NCBI GenBank assembly: GCA_963965975.1
Contig: OZ014412.1
Span: forward strand, 2,792,501 to 2,856,500
Source: Xestospongia bergquistia
Taxonomy: Eukaryota > Porifera > Demospongiae > Haplosclerida > Petrosiidae
Length of the DNA: 64,000 bases
Reading direction: 5' to 3'
Both the position numbers and the translations under genes were made by a program. The notes beneath the pieces are model-generated. The model saw nothing but the letters and a program-made list of their open reading frames with translations, ran no database searches and had not been told where the DNA came from. The first letter of the stretch is position 1. Each line of letters starts with the position of its first letter. Of this stretch, positions 39,748 through 53,146 are shown one piece after another.

Positions 39748-41793
39748 TTTGACTGCATTAGTAGTCGAAATGGGTCATTAAGTTTATGGTATTGTAATTT
39801 AATAAATAGACTTAATTATTGAGGTGATGTTTTTGTGGGTTGAGTTTATATATTATTAGTGTAATATCTATTTATAGTAACACGTAGACTAATTATATTA
39901 CTAAATAAATAATACACACCTCTCAAACCACAACTATAGTGTAATTCTCTGTATTCTTTGTAATATTATAAGTGATTAGTGGTACAGCCTGCTGTACTAA
40001 TTAATGAAGTATTCGTAAATTTTTTAATAAAAATTATACATATTTTATTCACACTGTTCAGTGTAAAGGCACTTCCTAAACATTAACTATACAGAGCAAT
40101 GCATTACTTCCTGCTAGACCTATAGGCATTTTGTGATGGAAATATCACCTATAATGTGAATAATGTCATACTTAATAATGATCAATGTTAAAGCTGTATA
40201 TTACTAATTATGTACAGAGATACCTGTTTGTTTCATAACTGTTGGTTATAAAGGAAATGAAATACATAAGTTATGATAGTTAATATAAACTAAACTGACC
40301 ACGTGTTATAATTACTTAGTGTGTGGGCGTTGTTATGTGACCTGATTTACAATAAGGGACCACTTCTGTCAAAGCATTTGTAATGTGACTTATGAAAAAA
40401 GACCACTTTTAAAGCACTTCAAAAACAGTTTTATATGCATACATGCAGTTACCATGAACAGTTGTCCATATGTAGTATACAAAACATTTTTTTTTGAGAT
40501 GTCACATCACAAATGTTTTGTCAGAAGTGATCCCTTTTTGCAAATCAGGTCACATATAGATACAGGTATATATATTCTAAAGTCATCTTTCCTTGTTTTA
40601 TAGTTATAAAGGAAGAGATGAAGTACATAAGTTATGATAGTTAATGTAAACTGAACTGACTACAAGTTATAATTACTCTATGTGTGGGTGTTGTTAAGTA
40701 CATAATAGACACAGGTATACATATTATATATATATAGTAATATTATAAAAGTCACCTTTCTTTGTTTTATAGTTATAAAGGACATAAGTTATGATAGTTA
40801 ATGTAAACTGAACTGACCACATGTTATAATTACTGTAATGTGTGGGTGTTGTCACGTACTATATAGTTACAGATATATATATTATATATGTACTAGTTGT
40901 ATTATAGAAGTCACCTTTCTTTGTTTTAAAGGAAATGAAGTACATAAGTTATGATAGTTAACGTAAACTGAACTGACCACATGTTATAATTACTCTGTTA
41001 TCAAGTTATCATCTTGAATTTAATATAATAATCTTAAAAATATTTTTAGAACTGAATACCCAATCAACAACCAGCTATAATTACTACATTACGCAAAATA
41101 ACATAACTACATCATTGAAAATGCAAGCACTTGTATTATAATAAGTCTATATACAGCTTGTGGTCTAGATAACGTGTAATATTAATAATAATGGTTTGTA
41201 AATTATGTAATATACTTTATTGTTATTGTATCATTATTATTACAGAGTATTAATGATTTTTGCTATAGGGGTATATTTAAGGTTATATTTGCTAAAAAGA
41301 TGATACTCATGTTAAAAATGAATCTTTAAAACAACTATTCATTATCTAAAAGAGAAAATACAATTTATAATAGACAATATAATGATAACTATAACAGATG
41401 CTAATGATATAACTAGTAGTATTTTAAACATAAACGATATCAATGACTAGTCTTAATGATGAAATAAGTACCTATACTTTTATCACACAAATATGACTTC
41501 TTGCTTTTATAAACTTTTACATGTATATCATATAACAGAATATACTTAAGTTGTTAAATGATGTAAACTTTGTTATTTCAATGATAGTAATAATGTAGTA
41601 ACATAAATAAAAAAATAATGGAGTAATATAAATAAATTATTCACTTTATTATTTATTTTGTTGCCAATAAGTAATAACTTAATAATAACGTTTCTAAGTG
41701 AGTATTTTTATTCTTCATAACAAAACATTAAACATACTGTCATGACATTAATTGACTGACTTTGTATAAAAAAGTTTAAGTTAAAAAATGTTC
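39748..41793. repeat. Intergenic region with dispersed repeat units
   Basis: Three to four units of the repeat seen at 23.5-23.9 kb lie between 40240 and 40990, in the direct orientation, with unit starts near 40255, 40597, 40774 and 40920. A fragment of the class II/III 77-nt exon occurs at ~39930-40000. The part 41180-41790 is the conserved 3' flank of a class III gene. No gene is seen. Confidence 0.65.
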
Positions 41794-43635
41794 TTAATTA
41801 ATATATCCATATGCAGTATTTCCTTGTAATTCAATGATCTCTTTCTGTTCTGAGGTCTCTGGTAACTTAACATCATCATATATTGGACCTAAATGGATAG
41901 TAGTAGTGGGTGGGGTATCTTTATTGGAGCTCCTCCTCCTGATAATGAGATAGACAATAAATGTAGTAATAATAGCAGTTAATAGAGAAGAGAGGAACAT
42001 ACTAACTGGAATACTTACTGTTAAGTAAACAATTCAGTTATGTAATATGTTTATTTTATAAATTACCTGATAAACATAATGTTTGTTGGTTTACATTAGC
42101 TATAATAGAAATTTATCTAATTGTAGTTTATTATAGTGAAGACATACTTGGACAAAAGACAGTAGTTACTGGTGAATATACTGTCACTGTCAAAGTAAGG
42201 AATTAATATTAAAATCTTAATATTAAAAATGATTATAATTTTGTACTTACTAATAGTTGATGTATCACTTGTAATGACTACAGCTGTTGAAGAGGGACTA
42301 GGCTCTTTTACTGGTGTTACTAATACTAAATAATATGTAATTTTTATTATAAATTATATTGATCACTCTTACAATGTTCAGATGATAATATTACAACACT
42401 AATAGTAGTGATTATTAGTTCTTTAGGATTGATAACTATATGAAAAGTAATCATAACACACTTTATAATAATATTTAAATAACCTATAGTCTTATTAGGG
42501 TATCCATCTCCTAGTATATTAACTGGTACCACTGTTATAATGTAGATATATCCAGCTAGTACTCCAGTCAATGTAATGTTAGTAACAGTAGTTAAATTAA
42601 CAATTAGTGAACCTGATATGTTGTGATAAACTTTGTAGTACAAGAGAGGAGGACGAGTGGAGAGAGGAGGAGACTAAATGAAACTAAAATAATATTAAGT
42701 GATTATTAATAATATTATACCTCCCATAAAATAGAAATATTATAGTCCTCTGTGTTGTTAGTGATAGTATAAGTGATTAGTGGTACAGCATGTAGAACTA
42801 GTATAAAGCACATTATTTAAGATATTGAAACTGTTTGATTCTTACCATCTAGAGTGAACATAGAATATTGACTATAGGGTCCTGATCTATTGATAGCATC
42901 AGACCCTGCTACTCTGAATTGATACTCTACTGACTGAGAGAGACCAGTAGATACATTAATACTGGTGATATTACTACCAGTACTAAGACTACCAATCAAC
43001 ATATTATCACTGGTTGTTCTAATCTCAACAGTGTAGTTAACTATACAGTTAGGATAAAAAGTAGGAGATGACCAGTAGAGAGTGACTGAAGTGTTTGTGA
43101 GAGCTGTAAAACCCAGTTCTGTACGAACACCACTTGGAGGACCTCATAATGATAGTACATGTTAGTTATATATATGATACTGTTAGTGACATACCTGATA
43201 TCATAATAGTACAAGTCATTGAACTTCCATCTATAGCTGTGGCATCACTACACCTGACTTGTGTTCCATTCTTATCAGTAGTGGCAGTAAAACTTAAATT
43301 AGTTGTTAGTCCAGGATTGTTAACACTCACAAGAGAAGCAGTAAACTCAGTATTATGACCATTAAAAACTTGTCCCAAAGAACTTACTGTAGCAATGGCA
43401 GTATTATCTGATGGAGGAGAATACCAATGTACTAAACTCCCATTTATTGTACAAGTGACTGCTCCTTGTATCTGTGGACACACTCCATTATTGCAGTCTA
43501 GACTTGTAACTGAAGCTTCTATTTTACCTTGAGTAAGTCGTAGTACATTTTATTTTATATTATGTCATCAACTCACTTACATACAAGAAGGATGACAATA
43601 AAATTTACAGATGCAGTAAACATGTACTTCTCCAT
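41794..43635 (-). CDS. R9: class III Ig/FN3 receptor, intact
   Basis: Ten exons join in frame: 43581-43635, 43195-43527, 42846-43142, 42721-42797, 42484-42673, 42373-42435, 42251-42319, 42148-42186, 42067-42099 and 41794-42017 (459 residues). Signal peptide M-E-K-Y-M-F-T; Ig with C-P-Q-I-Q-G, H-W-Y-S-P-P and Q-V-R-C; FN3 (Y-Q-F-R-V-A-G-S-D-A); second FN3 split over two exons (Y-Y-K-V-Y-H-N, then G-D-G-Y-P-N-K-T); four short stalk exons; membrane span S-M-F-L-S-S-L-L-T-A; then R-R-R-S-S. The tail has P-I-Y-D-D-V and ends T-A-Y-G-Y-I-N. It is the only class III copy with every exon intact and shows what R4 and R5 have lost. Confidence 0.83.
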
Positions 43636-44172
43636 TTTGAGGAGAGGTATGATTGTGGGTAGAGTTAATGATAGTGTGTATAAGAGTGTATTGTTATAAG
43701 TTTTATATATTTGTTAATGTGAGTCTTTCCATACAACAATACAACAGTCATATATTAATTTATTTAAAAGTGATATATGATAATGTATATAAAATACAAC
43801 AAGGCAACAAACAACATGTATTAATATTTTAAACAAAAATCTTTGAGACAGATAATATTGTTTTAGTTTCAGTTTTTATTATTAGCTAATATCATGAAAA
43901 TGTGTTTGTGATTCCTTAATAATTGAAATAAATGGACTATTGCTTTAATTTATTTCATTTTTTATTAACTACTCATTTGATTGCATGTACTTGTTCTATA
44001 ATCATTTGATTAAAATATACATTTGACAAATCAAAGTACTTTACTCTTTAATTTCCAGTATAATACATTATCTCACTAATTTATAAATAGGAATTGGGGA
44101 TTGAAAATCTTTTCAATTGTGATTTTAGCTTGTTCATACCTTTTAAAAAAACATAATCCTTTAAAAATCATG
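43636..44172. other. Intergenic, no gene seen
   Basis: The first ~220 bases match the flank upstream of R5 (29880-30090). The remainder is AT-rich without recognisable content. Confidence 0.5.
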
Positions 44173-44715
44173 TTATAGAATACACTCAATAAAATTATCA
44201 AACACTAATATTATATTATCTTGATTGATTGTCTCATAAACTGGAGGAGTATTAAGTGATAGTTGTTGTTCCATTGTACTATATGCTACATTCTCTGTTA
44301 CTTCAATTGATGACTGATGATCTGATACTTTAGTTATACCATAGGCTTCATTTTTTTCTGAGAAGAACTCTTTTATCACTGGACTAGTCTCACCTCTACT
44401 CTGCTTAATACTGGACACTAGTAGAACACACACACATACATACAGTGGTAATAGTACAACTCACTATACTATATAGTACTGACTTTTATATATCAAGATT
44501 ACTACAATAGTTATGATAACAATTATTATTGCTACTAGTAAGATAACAATACTAATAATAATACCAGCAATAACTCCATCACTAAGTACTACATACATTT
44601 AAAAGAGTTAGTGAACAACAGCAGTAATATATAACTTACCACTAGGTCTATTTGTGGGCAAACTTATTACAGTAGGTGTAGTAAGGACTGATACTACTGC
44701 AGTAGTAGGTGTGGA
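44173..44715 (-). pseudogene. R10: 3' fragment of a further receptor (stalk, membrane span, tail)
   Basis: Three exons are supported: a Ser/Thr/Pro-rich stalk (~44642-44710), a membrane exon (44484-44588, V-I-A-G-I-I-I-S-I-V) ending in a GTCAGT donor as in the class II membrane exon, and a tail exon (44173-44417). The tail contains E-A-Y-G-I-T-K, V-A-Y-S-T-M and V-Y-E-T-I-N. The reading frame is open. No Ig, FN3 or signal-peptide exon is found in the ~1.2 kb upstream, so this is either a fragment or a gene with distant 5' exons. It does not belong to any of the four classes. Confidence 0.6.
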
Positions 44716-45966
44716 TCTTATAATCAAAATATCAGGCAGACAGTATGACACTGTATATACTAGCATGTAGGGATGTCTAGATTATTCATTGATATGAAAT
44801 ATTTCATCACTACTTTTTTTAATTATATGACTTGTTTTTTTCTGTATAACAATATCTTTGTCAAATAATGTTTGTAAATATTATATTGAAAATTAAATAT
44901 TAAGAACATGACTAACAGTAGTATTTATAATAGTAGAGGGTTTAACACATATTTCATGTTGGTGGTTAGTGTCTCATTACTGATACTAAATTTAACAGAC
45001 CTGATGAAGAGTTTGTCACTGTTTTCACTGTTGTCTGTATTATAACAATAATACTTATAAAGTTATAATCTGTGATCTCATTATAATAAAATAAATCAAT
45101 CTTGTCATTTTAAATTTCATGTCATAACTTCAATAATATTGATAGAACACATCTACCTCATAATAATACAACTAAATCAATCAGTTTCATTGAAAAGCAC
45201 TAAAAATAGCAACTTGTATTAGACTACAGTACATTACTAGTATATACAACATGTTGGATATAATAGCATACATGATTACAGTATAGTCAGAACTAATGTT
45301 AACAAAGACACATCAAATATTAACATGATTATTGTTCTGAGATCTCAAAATGGAGGTTGCTAATTTTAGTATGTAGTGTTCCACAAAGTCATGATTCTAT
45401 TTTTAGACTTTTAAACAATGAATATTAATTAGTTTAATATGTCCTGTATGAGCTACTTAATATATAATTATGCAACTGGTACATTTAGTGACAAAAACAT
45501 ATATATAGTTAAATTTTTAATACTATTTATTTATTGTAATACTTCACGTAAATACAAATGTAAATATGTAATGGAATATAATATTGCACTAAATGAGCTT
45601 TATTTAGTATTAGTGACAATGACAATCAATAAATAATTAATAAATTAATTAATTAATAAATTAATAAAGACAATAATGATACAATTGGCAGTAGTATATT
45701 ATTATAGTGTATTACACCTCATATTACAGATTAAGCATTTGTTATTTGATTCATCAACAATCTATAAAATGTTATCATAACTAGCCGTAGGTATAACCAG
45801 ATGTAAAAAAATTAGTGATTAATAAAATGATACTAAAAGAATAAACATCACATTAAAGGCTATTTAGCCTATCAAATTTCCTTAGGACACATTGACAATA
45901 TATGAAAAGTTTATATAGTCATCTGATTAACAATAAACTAGAGCAGCTGTTTCTTTAAACATTATT
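44716..45966. other. Intergenic, no gene seen
   Basis: AT-rich. Open stretches are short and lack domain features. The last ~180 bases resemble the 3' flank of R7 (32880-32970). Confidence 0.5.
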
Positions 45967-47975
45967 TTAATATTTTATCACACCATATGCAGCACATGTC
46001 TTCATCTCTAGTTCAGTAGTAGGAGTGATCATATCAACATTCTCGTTTTGAGACATAACTTGATAAGGAATAGTGTTTGTTAGTGTATTAGCAGGAGATG
46101 GTTTAATACCTACAATGGATAATACTATTTACAAACTATTCCCATTGTTATATTACCTTGTCTCAGTGACTTAGTTCTTCTTATCCAACATATCACTATA
46201 TGTACTAGTACAGTACATACCAGTATTAGAACTGACACACCCACTAGACTACCTAGATATTACAGTAACAGTATAATAATAATATATTGCTGTTTCATAC
46301 CAGCAGCTGTCACAAAACTTTTTTTTATTTGTGTATCATCTATATAACATACATAGAGATATAATAATGATAACAAAAGTACTAGTGATTACTAACTGGT
46401 CAAACAGTCATATGTATCTGTAGTCATGGAAACAGAACTTGTTAAAATAGGACAAGTCGTCTGACAAAAAGATGAATAAGTTGGTTCTAAACCAGTAATA
46501 GTGATATTAGTAGATGATATTACCCAGTCATCTGATAATCTACCCTCCTCTTCAATATCATATACATACATATTATATATACCACTAGGTAGATCATATG
46601 TACATCCAATTACTGTACTACTACATACTGGAGAACACATCAATGATATGTTACTACTGTAGGTAGAAGAGGTTAATAAAATAAGACAACCTTTAACAAT
46701 AGCTCCTCTTATAAAATGACAGCTGTAACATATTCTACCAATATTACTTAGGTCATTATATAGGGTAGCTTCACTAATATCATATGTACCTAATGAATGA
46801 GAAAATATTTCTAAGTCATTTATAATGTACTTACTTAGTACAGTTGATTGTGTTACATCAATAACAGCTCCATTTGGTAATGATAAAGTCATTCTTGTCT
46901 TCCATATTTTATTCTCAGTTATATTTACAATATAGATGGTAACAACAATAACTCCTTCATCAGTTAGAATTATTGGATTATTTAGAAATATAGAAGAATT
47001 ATCTTCATTGTATATAACAACATTTAGTTGAGCTGACTCTACTGTATGTGGACATTGTTGAAGTTCCTAATATCACAAACATGAGGTATCTAGATATATC
47101 ATAATGTAACTTACCAAATCATATATTGTTATATTTAGTATCCAACTATTAACTGATCTGATAAAGGTAGTTGTTAAATTACTTATATTAACTAAAATGA
47201 AAATAATAAATTATATACTAGTAACCATAGTGATAATACCTCCTGGTACATGTAGTGATGTAGTAGTTACATCTCCTTCTCCAGCTGAGTTATTACCAGT
47301 TACACTAATTGTATATGTACATATACCAAATTGGTTTAGGAGATAAAACCATGTTGTAGAAGATGTAGTGTTCTGCGAAACTAGTTCTCCTTCATAAGTA
47401 ACATTGATGATATAACCAGGTATGGATATCAGAGAAAAGGGAGGAGACCAGGAACAGTTTATATACTGACTTTGTACGTGACATATCAAGTTGTTGACAG
47501 CAGCTAGTTGACCTAATAAGAGGAGATATAATAACATATATCAGAGAGTATGTTACCTTGTATTCTCAGAGTAGATTCTCTAAAGTTGTAATAACTCATG
47601 TTACCATTTATAAATCCTGCAGCATTACATCTCACTACTGTATTGTTATATTGAGGATATCCAGGTATGGTAAGATTAGACTGTTGTGATCCATCTCCAT
47701 TTGTAACAATACCAAGTTGAATAATATCATTATTAGCAGAACCTGTTCCATTAACATACCAAGTAATACTCACACCAGTATAATCAACTGAACATTGGTA
47801 ATGTGCTAGTTGATAGACTCCAATGTTAGGAGATGGAGTAAATATGAACTGAACAGCTATATAATAAAACTAAATAAAATATTACTTTAGTTATTAATAT
47901 AATCATACCTGTACATTTTAATATAATAGATACTAACAATATCAGTAGTAGCCATGTTGTCTTCACTAGAGCCAT
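45967..47975 (-). CDS. R11: class I Ig/FN3 receptor with altered tail
   Basis: Nine exons join in frame: 47909-47975, 47557-47856, 47240-47512, 47115-47191, 46835-47066, 46397-46789, 46301-46339, 46157-46252 and 45967-46109 (539 residues). Signal peptide M-A-L-V-K-T-T-W, Ig (Y-Q-C, T-W-Y-V, V-R-C), FN3 (C-S-W-S-P-P), the class I domain (C-Y-S-C-H-F, V-K-G-C, C-T-Y-D-L-P-S-G), membrane span and tail. The small exon before the membrane exon is 39 nt instead of 51 and uses a new donor, after a deletion that also shortened the intron. In the tail the usual Q-Y-E-N-V reads Q-N-E-N-V, so this tyrosine is lost. The terminal A-A-Y-G-V-I-K-Y is kept. A nine-base deletion removed part of the tail after Asp-Met-Ile. 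Confidence 0.83.
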
Positions 47976-49558
47976 ACTGAGTTATCATTACATCATTATT
48001 ACATCACTAGATGTTATAGTAACATACTGATAACAGTTAGTAATATAGTATATATTATATTAAAAGTTGACAAAATAGTTTGTGTAGTATATATTTTATT
48101 TATTAAATTATATGACATGTTTTTATTAATTATCATTATTATGTGTAACATAATTGATAAATAACGTGTTGTTTGAATTAAATATATTAATAATAGTTGA
48201 CAAATTAACATTCACAATAACAATATTTTAGATGACAATATGTTGAACAGTTGTTGATATAAAATAAACAATAAAAGTATTCATTTTGAGATGTTTTATT
48301 GAGTTTTACCAGTAACTGTCAAGCTCAAACAGTTAAGTGATTAGTCAAAGTAGGTTAATTTGAGATGACTGTTTATATTATTCTGGTTTAATGATTTCAA
48401 TTTTATAATAATAATTATAGTAATATCAGATTTTTTTATCCATGCTCTGCTATCTAACAACTATACAAGAGATATTGTTGTTAATAAACTCAAAAGATAT
48501 AAGTGTATTTTGATTAATAAATTATGATGTAATATCTTTTGGTCACTATATAGATATTGACTCCCATAACATGGAGAATACAGCTTTCAACTACCAATAA
48601 GTCATATTCCAGCTGGCTTTACAATTCCTAATACCAAAATTTAATAATTTCAATTTTTATCATAATAATTTGTCCAATGTGCATAATTGGTATAAGTAAA
48701 TTGCTTTGACAACTGCAAAGTCATCTTCATATACTATAATGTGATCAGTACTATTGATATAATGATCTTCCTTCTCCTCATCTACCTTTAACACTGATGA
48801 GAATTGTATGACAAAGTGGGGTAGCTGTATATATAGAGCTTATTTGATTAATATATCAATCAGTGAGTGGTACATATTATAATAACTTTAATATATTATA
48901 TTATAACTATTACAGGTGCTATCTCATGAAAGAAATGATATGTCCTTTCGTTGTTGGGCTAAACAATGTCCTCAGTCTGAATAAACTCATATTATTTTTT
49001 GTTATAAATGTTTATTTATTGTCATTTTGTATAATAGTATTTGGTCATGATACATATATATATATATATATAAATAATGTACTTATAGTAAAAAAAGAAA
49101 TAATAACATGGAGAATACAGCTTTCAACTAAATAATGTAGACTGTCTTCTCAGTTTAGATAAAACAAATAGTCACTAATAGTTAGAAAACACTTGTATTG
49201 AACTGAGTTAAGTTAATAAAACAAAATATAATATGCACTATAGTAAAGAAAGAAATATATTTTATAGTTCTCAATATTGCAGAAACATCTAATCCTAATG
49301 TTCAATAGGATACTTCTATACTGCCATTAACAATCTTAATTACTACAAGTCATTAAAAAATTTAGTGTGTGGTATAATGTTACATATTTTACAACACAAA
49401 GGTAAAGCATGTAGTTGCTGACTCTACATTTGTCAATTTGGGCTGGGTTAGTCATTGCAAGTCAATGTCTATAGTGACATCAGCAAAAAGTAAAATAGAG
49501 TGTATATAATTATTATAATACCACATTCTCTTAATTTATTAACTAGATATTATCCAAA
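47976..49558 (+). other. Intergenic region with gene relic, copy 3
   Basis: At about 48780-48970 lies a copy of the relic described at 2740-2992: D-E-N-C-M-T-K-W, then C-Y-L-M-K-E-M after a short gap. The stretch 48300-48440 resembles the flank upstream of R1 (12170-12310), which fits its place upstream of R12. (TA)n occurs near 49052-49072. Confidence 0.5.
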
Positions 49559-50734
49559 ATGACAGGACCACTCAGACTAACTCTATTGATTATTATGATA
49601 ATGTTGTGTTCCAATATTATAGGTATTATGTAATGGACTTTATATTAGTAGGAAACTAATGATTATTAGTGATATAAATAGTTTGTACAAAACCATTGAT
49701 TATTGTAATTGAAGTACTAGAGTTAGTAATTCTTGTATTAGTTGGAGATATAAACTATTGTAGTGATTGTATTTATTAGTTACATTCAAAACTTGAATTG
49801 AACAATATGAGCTTGTAGATATAATGTTAGCATATAATATAAAGTAGTATGTAATTTATATTATATGGTATCCATAGTAACCATTTCTGAAATTTTGTGA
49901 CAGCTGAAAGGGTAAATGAAAATTGGACCATAATTTGTGTTATAAAGGTAATACATTGTACTGTTTAATACATGTATATTATATTAATGTATTAAGAATA
50001 TAACATTCCTGGACAACAAACCATTACATGTACTTGCCCACTTAACTCCTGTTAGTGATGACACATCTCCTGTTGATGGTCAAGATAGTGGACAGTTTGA
50101 AGGAGATACATTTATAGGAACTGTAAATATGGGAGACTTACCAGATAAAAAGAAATGGTTGATATCATTTAGTTTAGTATATAACAGTGGATTATATATC
50201 AATGTATCACAACCTACTGTATTTAGTAAGTTAATATATTATATTGTATTATCATATGTATATGAAACTTGTCTACTAGGTACATTTGATGTACAAAATG
50301 GTAGTTTAGAAGTCATAGACTCAACTACTGGAGAAATTTGTTTTACTTGTCACTTTGTTACTGAAAGTCAATCACAAGGATGTTATGTTGAATATAAATG
50401 TCACAAAACAGATTTCAATGGAAATGTTACAATTAACAGAACATCAGTAGATGCCAATACTGCTAGTAAATGTGTGACAGGAATATATACCAGTAACTAT
50501 AATGTGACATTTTATGATATGGATTATAACAATGTACCATATACTACTGAGTATGCTGTAAAACTGATTAATCAATTAGTGACTGGATTATCTTCTATTC
50601 CTACTCTAACTACTACATCAAGTGTAGCAGTTATTAATACATTGTCATCAAGAACTAATGTTATATCATCATCTTCATCACCTACTACACTATGTACAGA
50701 CTGTGATAATAATAAGTTATTATTAATATTTTAA
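49559..50734 (+). CDS. R12: truncated class I gene, predicted secreted product
   Basis: Four exons join in frame: 49559-49622 (signal peptide M-T-G-P-L-R-L-T), 49904-49947, 49997-50225 and 50280-50734 (263 residues). The Ig and FN3 exons of R1 are missing, but the flanking exons keep matching phase 1, so the frame is undisturbed. At the end of the last exon the donor seen in R1 (AATAGTAAG) reads AATAATAAG, so GT is lost. Translation would run on to a TAA at 50732-50734, before any membrane span. The product would be a secreted form of the class I C-x2-C domain. Downstream remnants of the next two exons (50761-50906) end inside the membrane exon, where the sequence jumps to the 3' flank of R13. 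It may be a pseudogene that happens to stay open. Confidence 0.6.
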
Positions 50735-50992
50735 CAATTGAGTTCATATTATTACTACTACAGTGATGAGTGTTCAAAGAGATCTAATAATAGGTAATAC
50801 TAATATGATAACTTCTAGTTTAGTTAACTAAATATATCACTACATATTGTAGGTAGTATTACTGGTAGTCTAGTGGGTGTGTCAGTTCTAATACTGGTAT
50901 GTACTGTACTAGTCTCTTATTACATTTTGACAAAACGTGTCTTTCGTGTTGATATAAAACTAATACACACTATATAATTTAAACAATTACTA
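50735..50992. other. Remnant exons of R12 and deletion junction
   Basis: Copies of R1 exons 14681-14710 and 14770-14877 are visible, the second cut off in the membrane span at about 50906-50918. The following sequence matches 16144-16210 and 55290-55360, which are 3' flanks of minus-strand class I genes. A deletion between convergent genes explains this. Confidence 0.7.
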
Positions 50993-53146
50993 TTAATATT
51001 TTATCACACCATATGCAGCACATGTGTTCATCTCTAGTTCAGTAGTAGGTAGTGTATTAGTGATCATATCAACATTCTCATATTGAGGTAGAACTTGATG
51101 AGGTACAGTATCTGTTAGTGGATTAATAGGAGATGGTACAGTACCTACAATGGATAATATCATTTACAAACTATTCCCACTCTTAGTATTACCTTGTCTC
51201 AGTGACTTAGTTCTTCTTATCCAACATATCACTATATGTACTAGTACAGTACATACCAGTATTAGAACTGACACACCCACTAGACTACCTAGATATTACA
51301 GTAATATATTATACAGTATACATAATAATATAATTATATGACAACAGTTTTCATTTTGAGAGTTAACTATTTACTAACTTATAATAATATAACTACTAGT
51401 GTTTATATTATTGTCATATTTATTACCTCCTAATATATCAGCAGCTGTTATAAAACCTTTATTAACTTGTGTATCATCTATATAACATACATAGAGATAT
51501 AATAATGATAACAAATGTATTAATGATTACTTACTGGTCAAATAGTCACATGATCCTGCTGTAATCATTGATACTGGACAAGTAGAAGGAAATACTGTTA
51601 CCACAGAAACATAATGTGATACAAGACAAGTCTTTTTAAGAGATGTGTAAGTTGGTTCCAATCCAGTAATAGTGATATTAGTAGATGATATTGCCCACTC
51701 ATCTGATAATGTACCCTCCTCTTCAATATCATATAAATACATATTATATATACCACTAGGTAGATCATATGTACATCCAATTACTGTACTAGTACATACT
51801 GAAGAACAAATCAATGATATGTTAGTACTATAGGTAGAGGAGGTTAATGAAATAAGACAACCTTTAACAATAGCTCCTCTTATAAAATGACAGCTGTAAC
51901 ATATTCTACCAATATTACTTAGGTCATTATATAGGGTAGCTTCACTAATATCATATGTACCTAATGAATGAGAAAATATTTATAAGTCATTTATAATGTA
52001 CTTACTTAGTACAGTTGATTGTGTTATATCAATAACAGCATTGCTTGGTAATGATAAACTCATTCTTGTCTTCCATATTTTATTCTCAGTTATATTTACA
52101 ATATAGATGGTAACAACAATAACTCCTTCATCAGTTAGAATTATTGGATTATTTAGAAATATAGAAGAATTATCTTCATTGTATATAACAACATTTAGTT
52201 GAGCTGACTCCACTGTATGTGGACATTGTTGAAGTTCCTAATATTATAAACATGAGGTATCTAGAGATATCATAATGTAACTTACCAAATCATATATTGT
52301 TATATTTAGTATCCAACTATTAACTGATCTGATAAAGGTAGTTGTTAAATTACTTATATTAACTAAAATCAAAGTAATAAATTATACATTAGTAACCATA
52401 GTGATAATACCTCCTGGTACATGTAGTGATGTAGTAGTTATTTCTCCTTCTCCAGCAGAGTTATTACCAGCTATACTAATTGTGTATATACCAAATTGAC
52501 TGGGACAGTACTGCCATGTTGTAGAAGATGTAGTGTTCTGTGTAACTAGTTCTCCTCCATAAGTAACATTAATGATATAACCAGGTATGGATATCAGAGA
52601 GAAGGGAGGAGACCATGAACAGTTTATATAGTGACTTTGTACATAACATATCAAGTTGTTGACAGCAGCTAGTTCACCTAATGAGAGGAGATATAATGAT
52701 ATATATCAAAGAGTGTGTTACCTTGTAGTCTTAGAGTAGCATTAGCAAAGTTGTAATAGAAACTATTAGGGTCTATAGCATTCAAAAGTCCTGAGGCAAT
52801 ACATCTCACTACTGTATTGTTATATTGAGGATATCCAGTTATTGTGAGATTAGAATGTTGTGGTCCTCCACTAGTAACAATACCAAGTTGTACAATCTCA
52901 TTATGACCATAAGCTGTTCCATCAACATTCCAACCAATATTGACACTGGAATGATTCACTGAACATTGGTAATGTGCTAGTTGATAGACCTCAATGTTAG
53001 GAGATGGAGTAAATATGAATTGAACAGCTATATAATAAAACTAAATAAAATAGTACATTAGTTATTAATATAATCATACCTGTACATTTTAATATAATAG
53101 ATACTAACAATATCAGTAGTAGCCATGTTGTCTTCACTAGATCCAT
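50993..53146 (-). CDS. R13: class I Ig/FN3 transmembrane receptor
   Basis: Nine exons join in frame: 53080-53146, 52722-53027, 52411-52677, 52286-52362, 52006-52237, 51535-51960, 51427-51477, 51193-51288 and 50993-51144 (557 residues). Signal peptide M-D-L-V-K-T-T-W, Ig (Y-Q-C, G-W-N-V, V-R-C), FN3 (C-S-W-S-P-P, Y-T-I-S-I-A-G-N-N), class I domain (C-Y-S-C-H-F, V-K-G-C, C-T-Y-D-L-P-S-G-I-Y-N), membrane span and tail with Q-Y-E-N-V and terminal A-A-Y-G-V-I-K-Y. The Ig exon differs most from its sisters between the Trp and the second Cys, while the later exons are nearly identical to R2 and R11. Its 3' end abuts the truncated R12. Confidence 0.85.

Noticed and set aside
45439..45636. Short plus-strand frame upstream of R10
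   Set aside because: No domain, signal peptide or paralogue; typical chance frame in AT-rich DNA.
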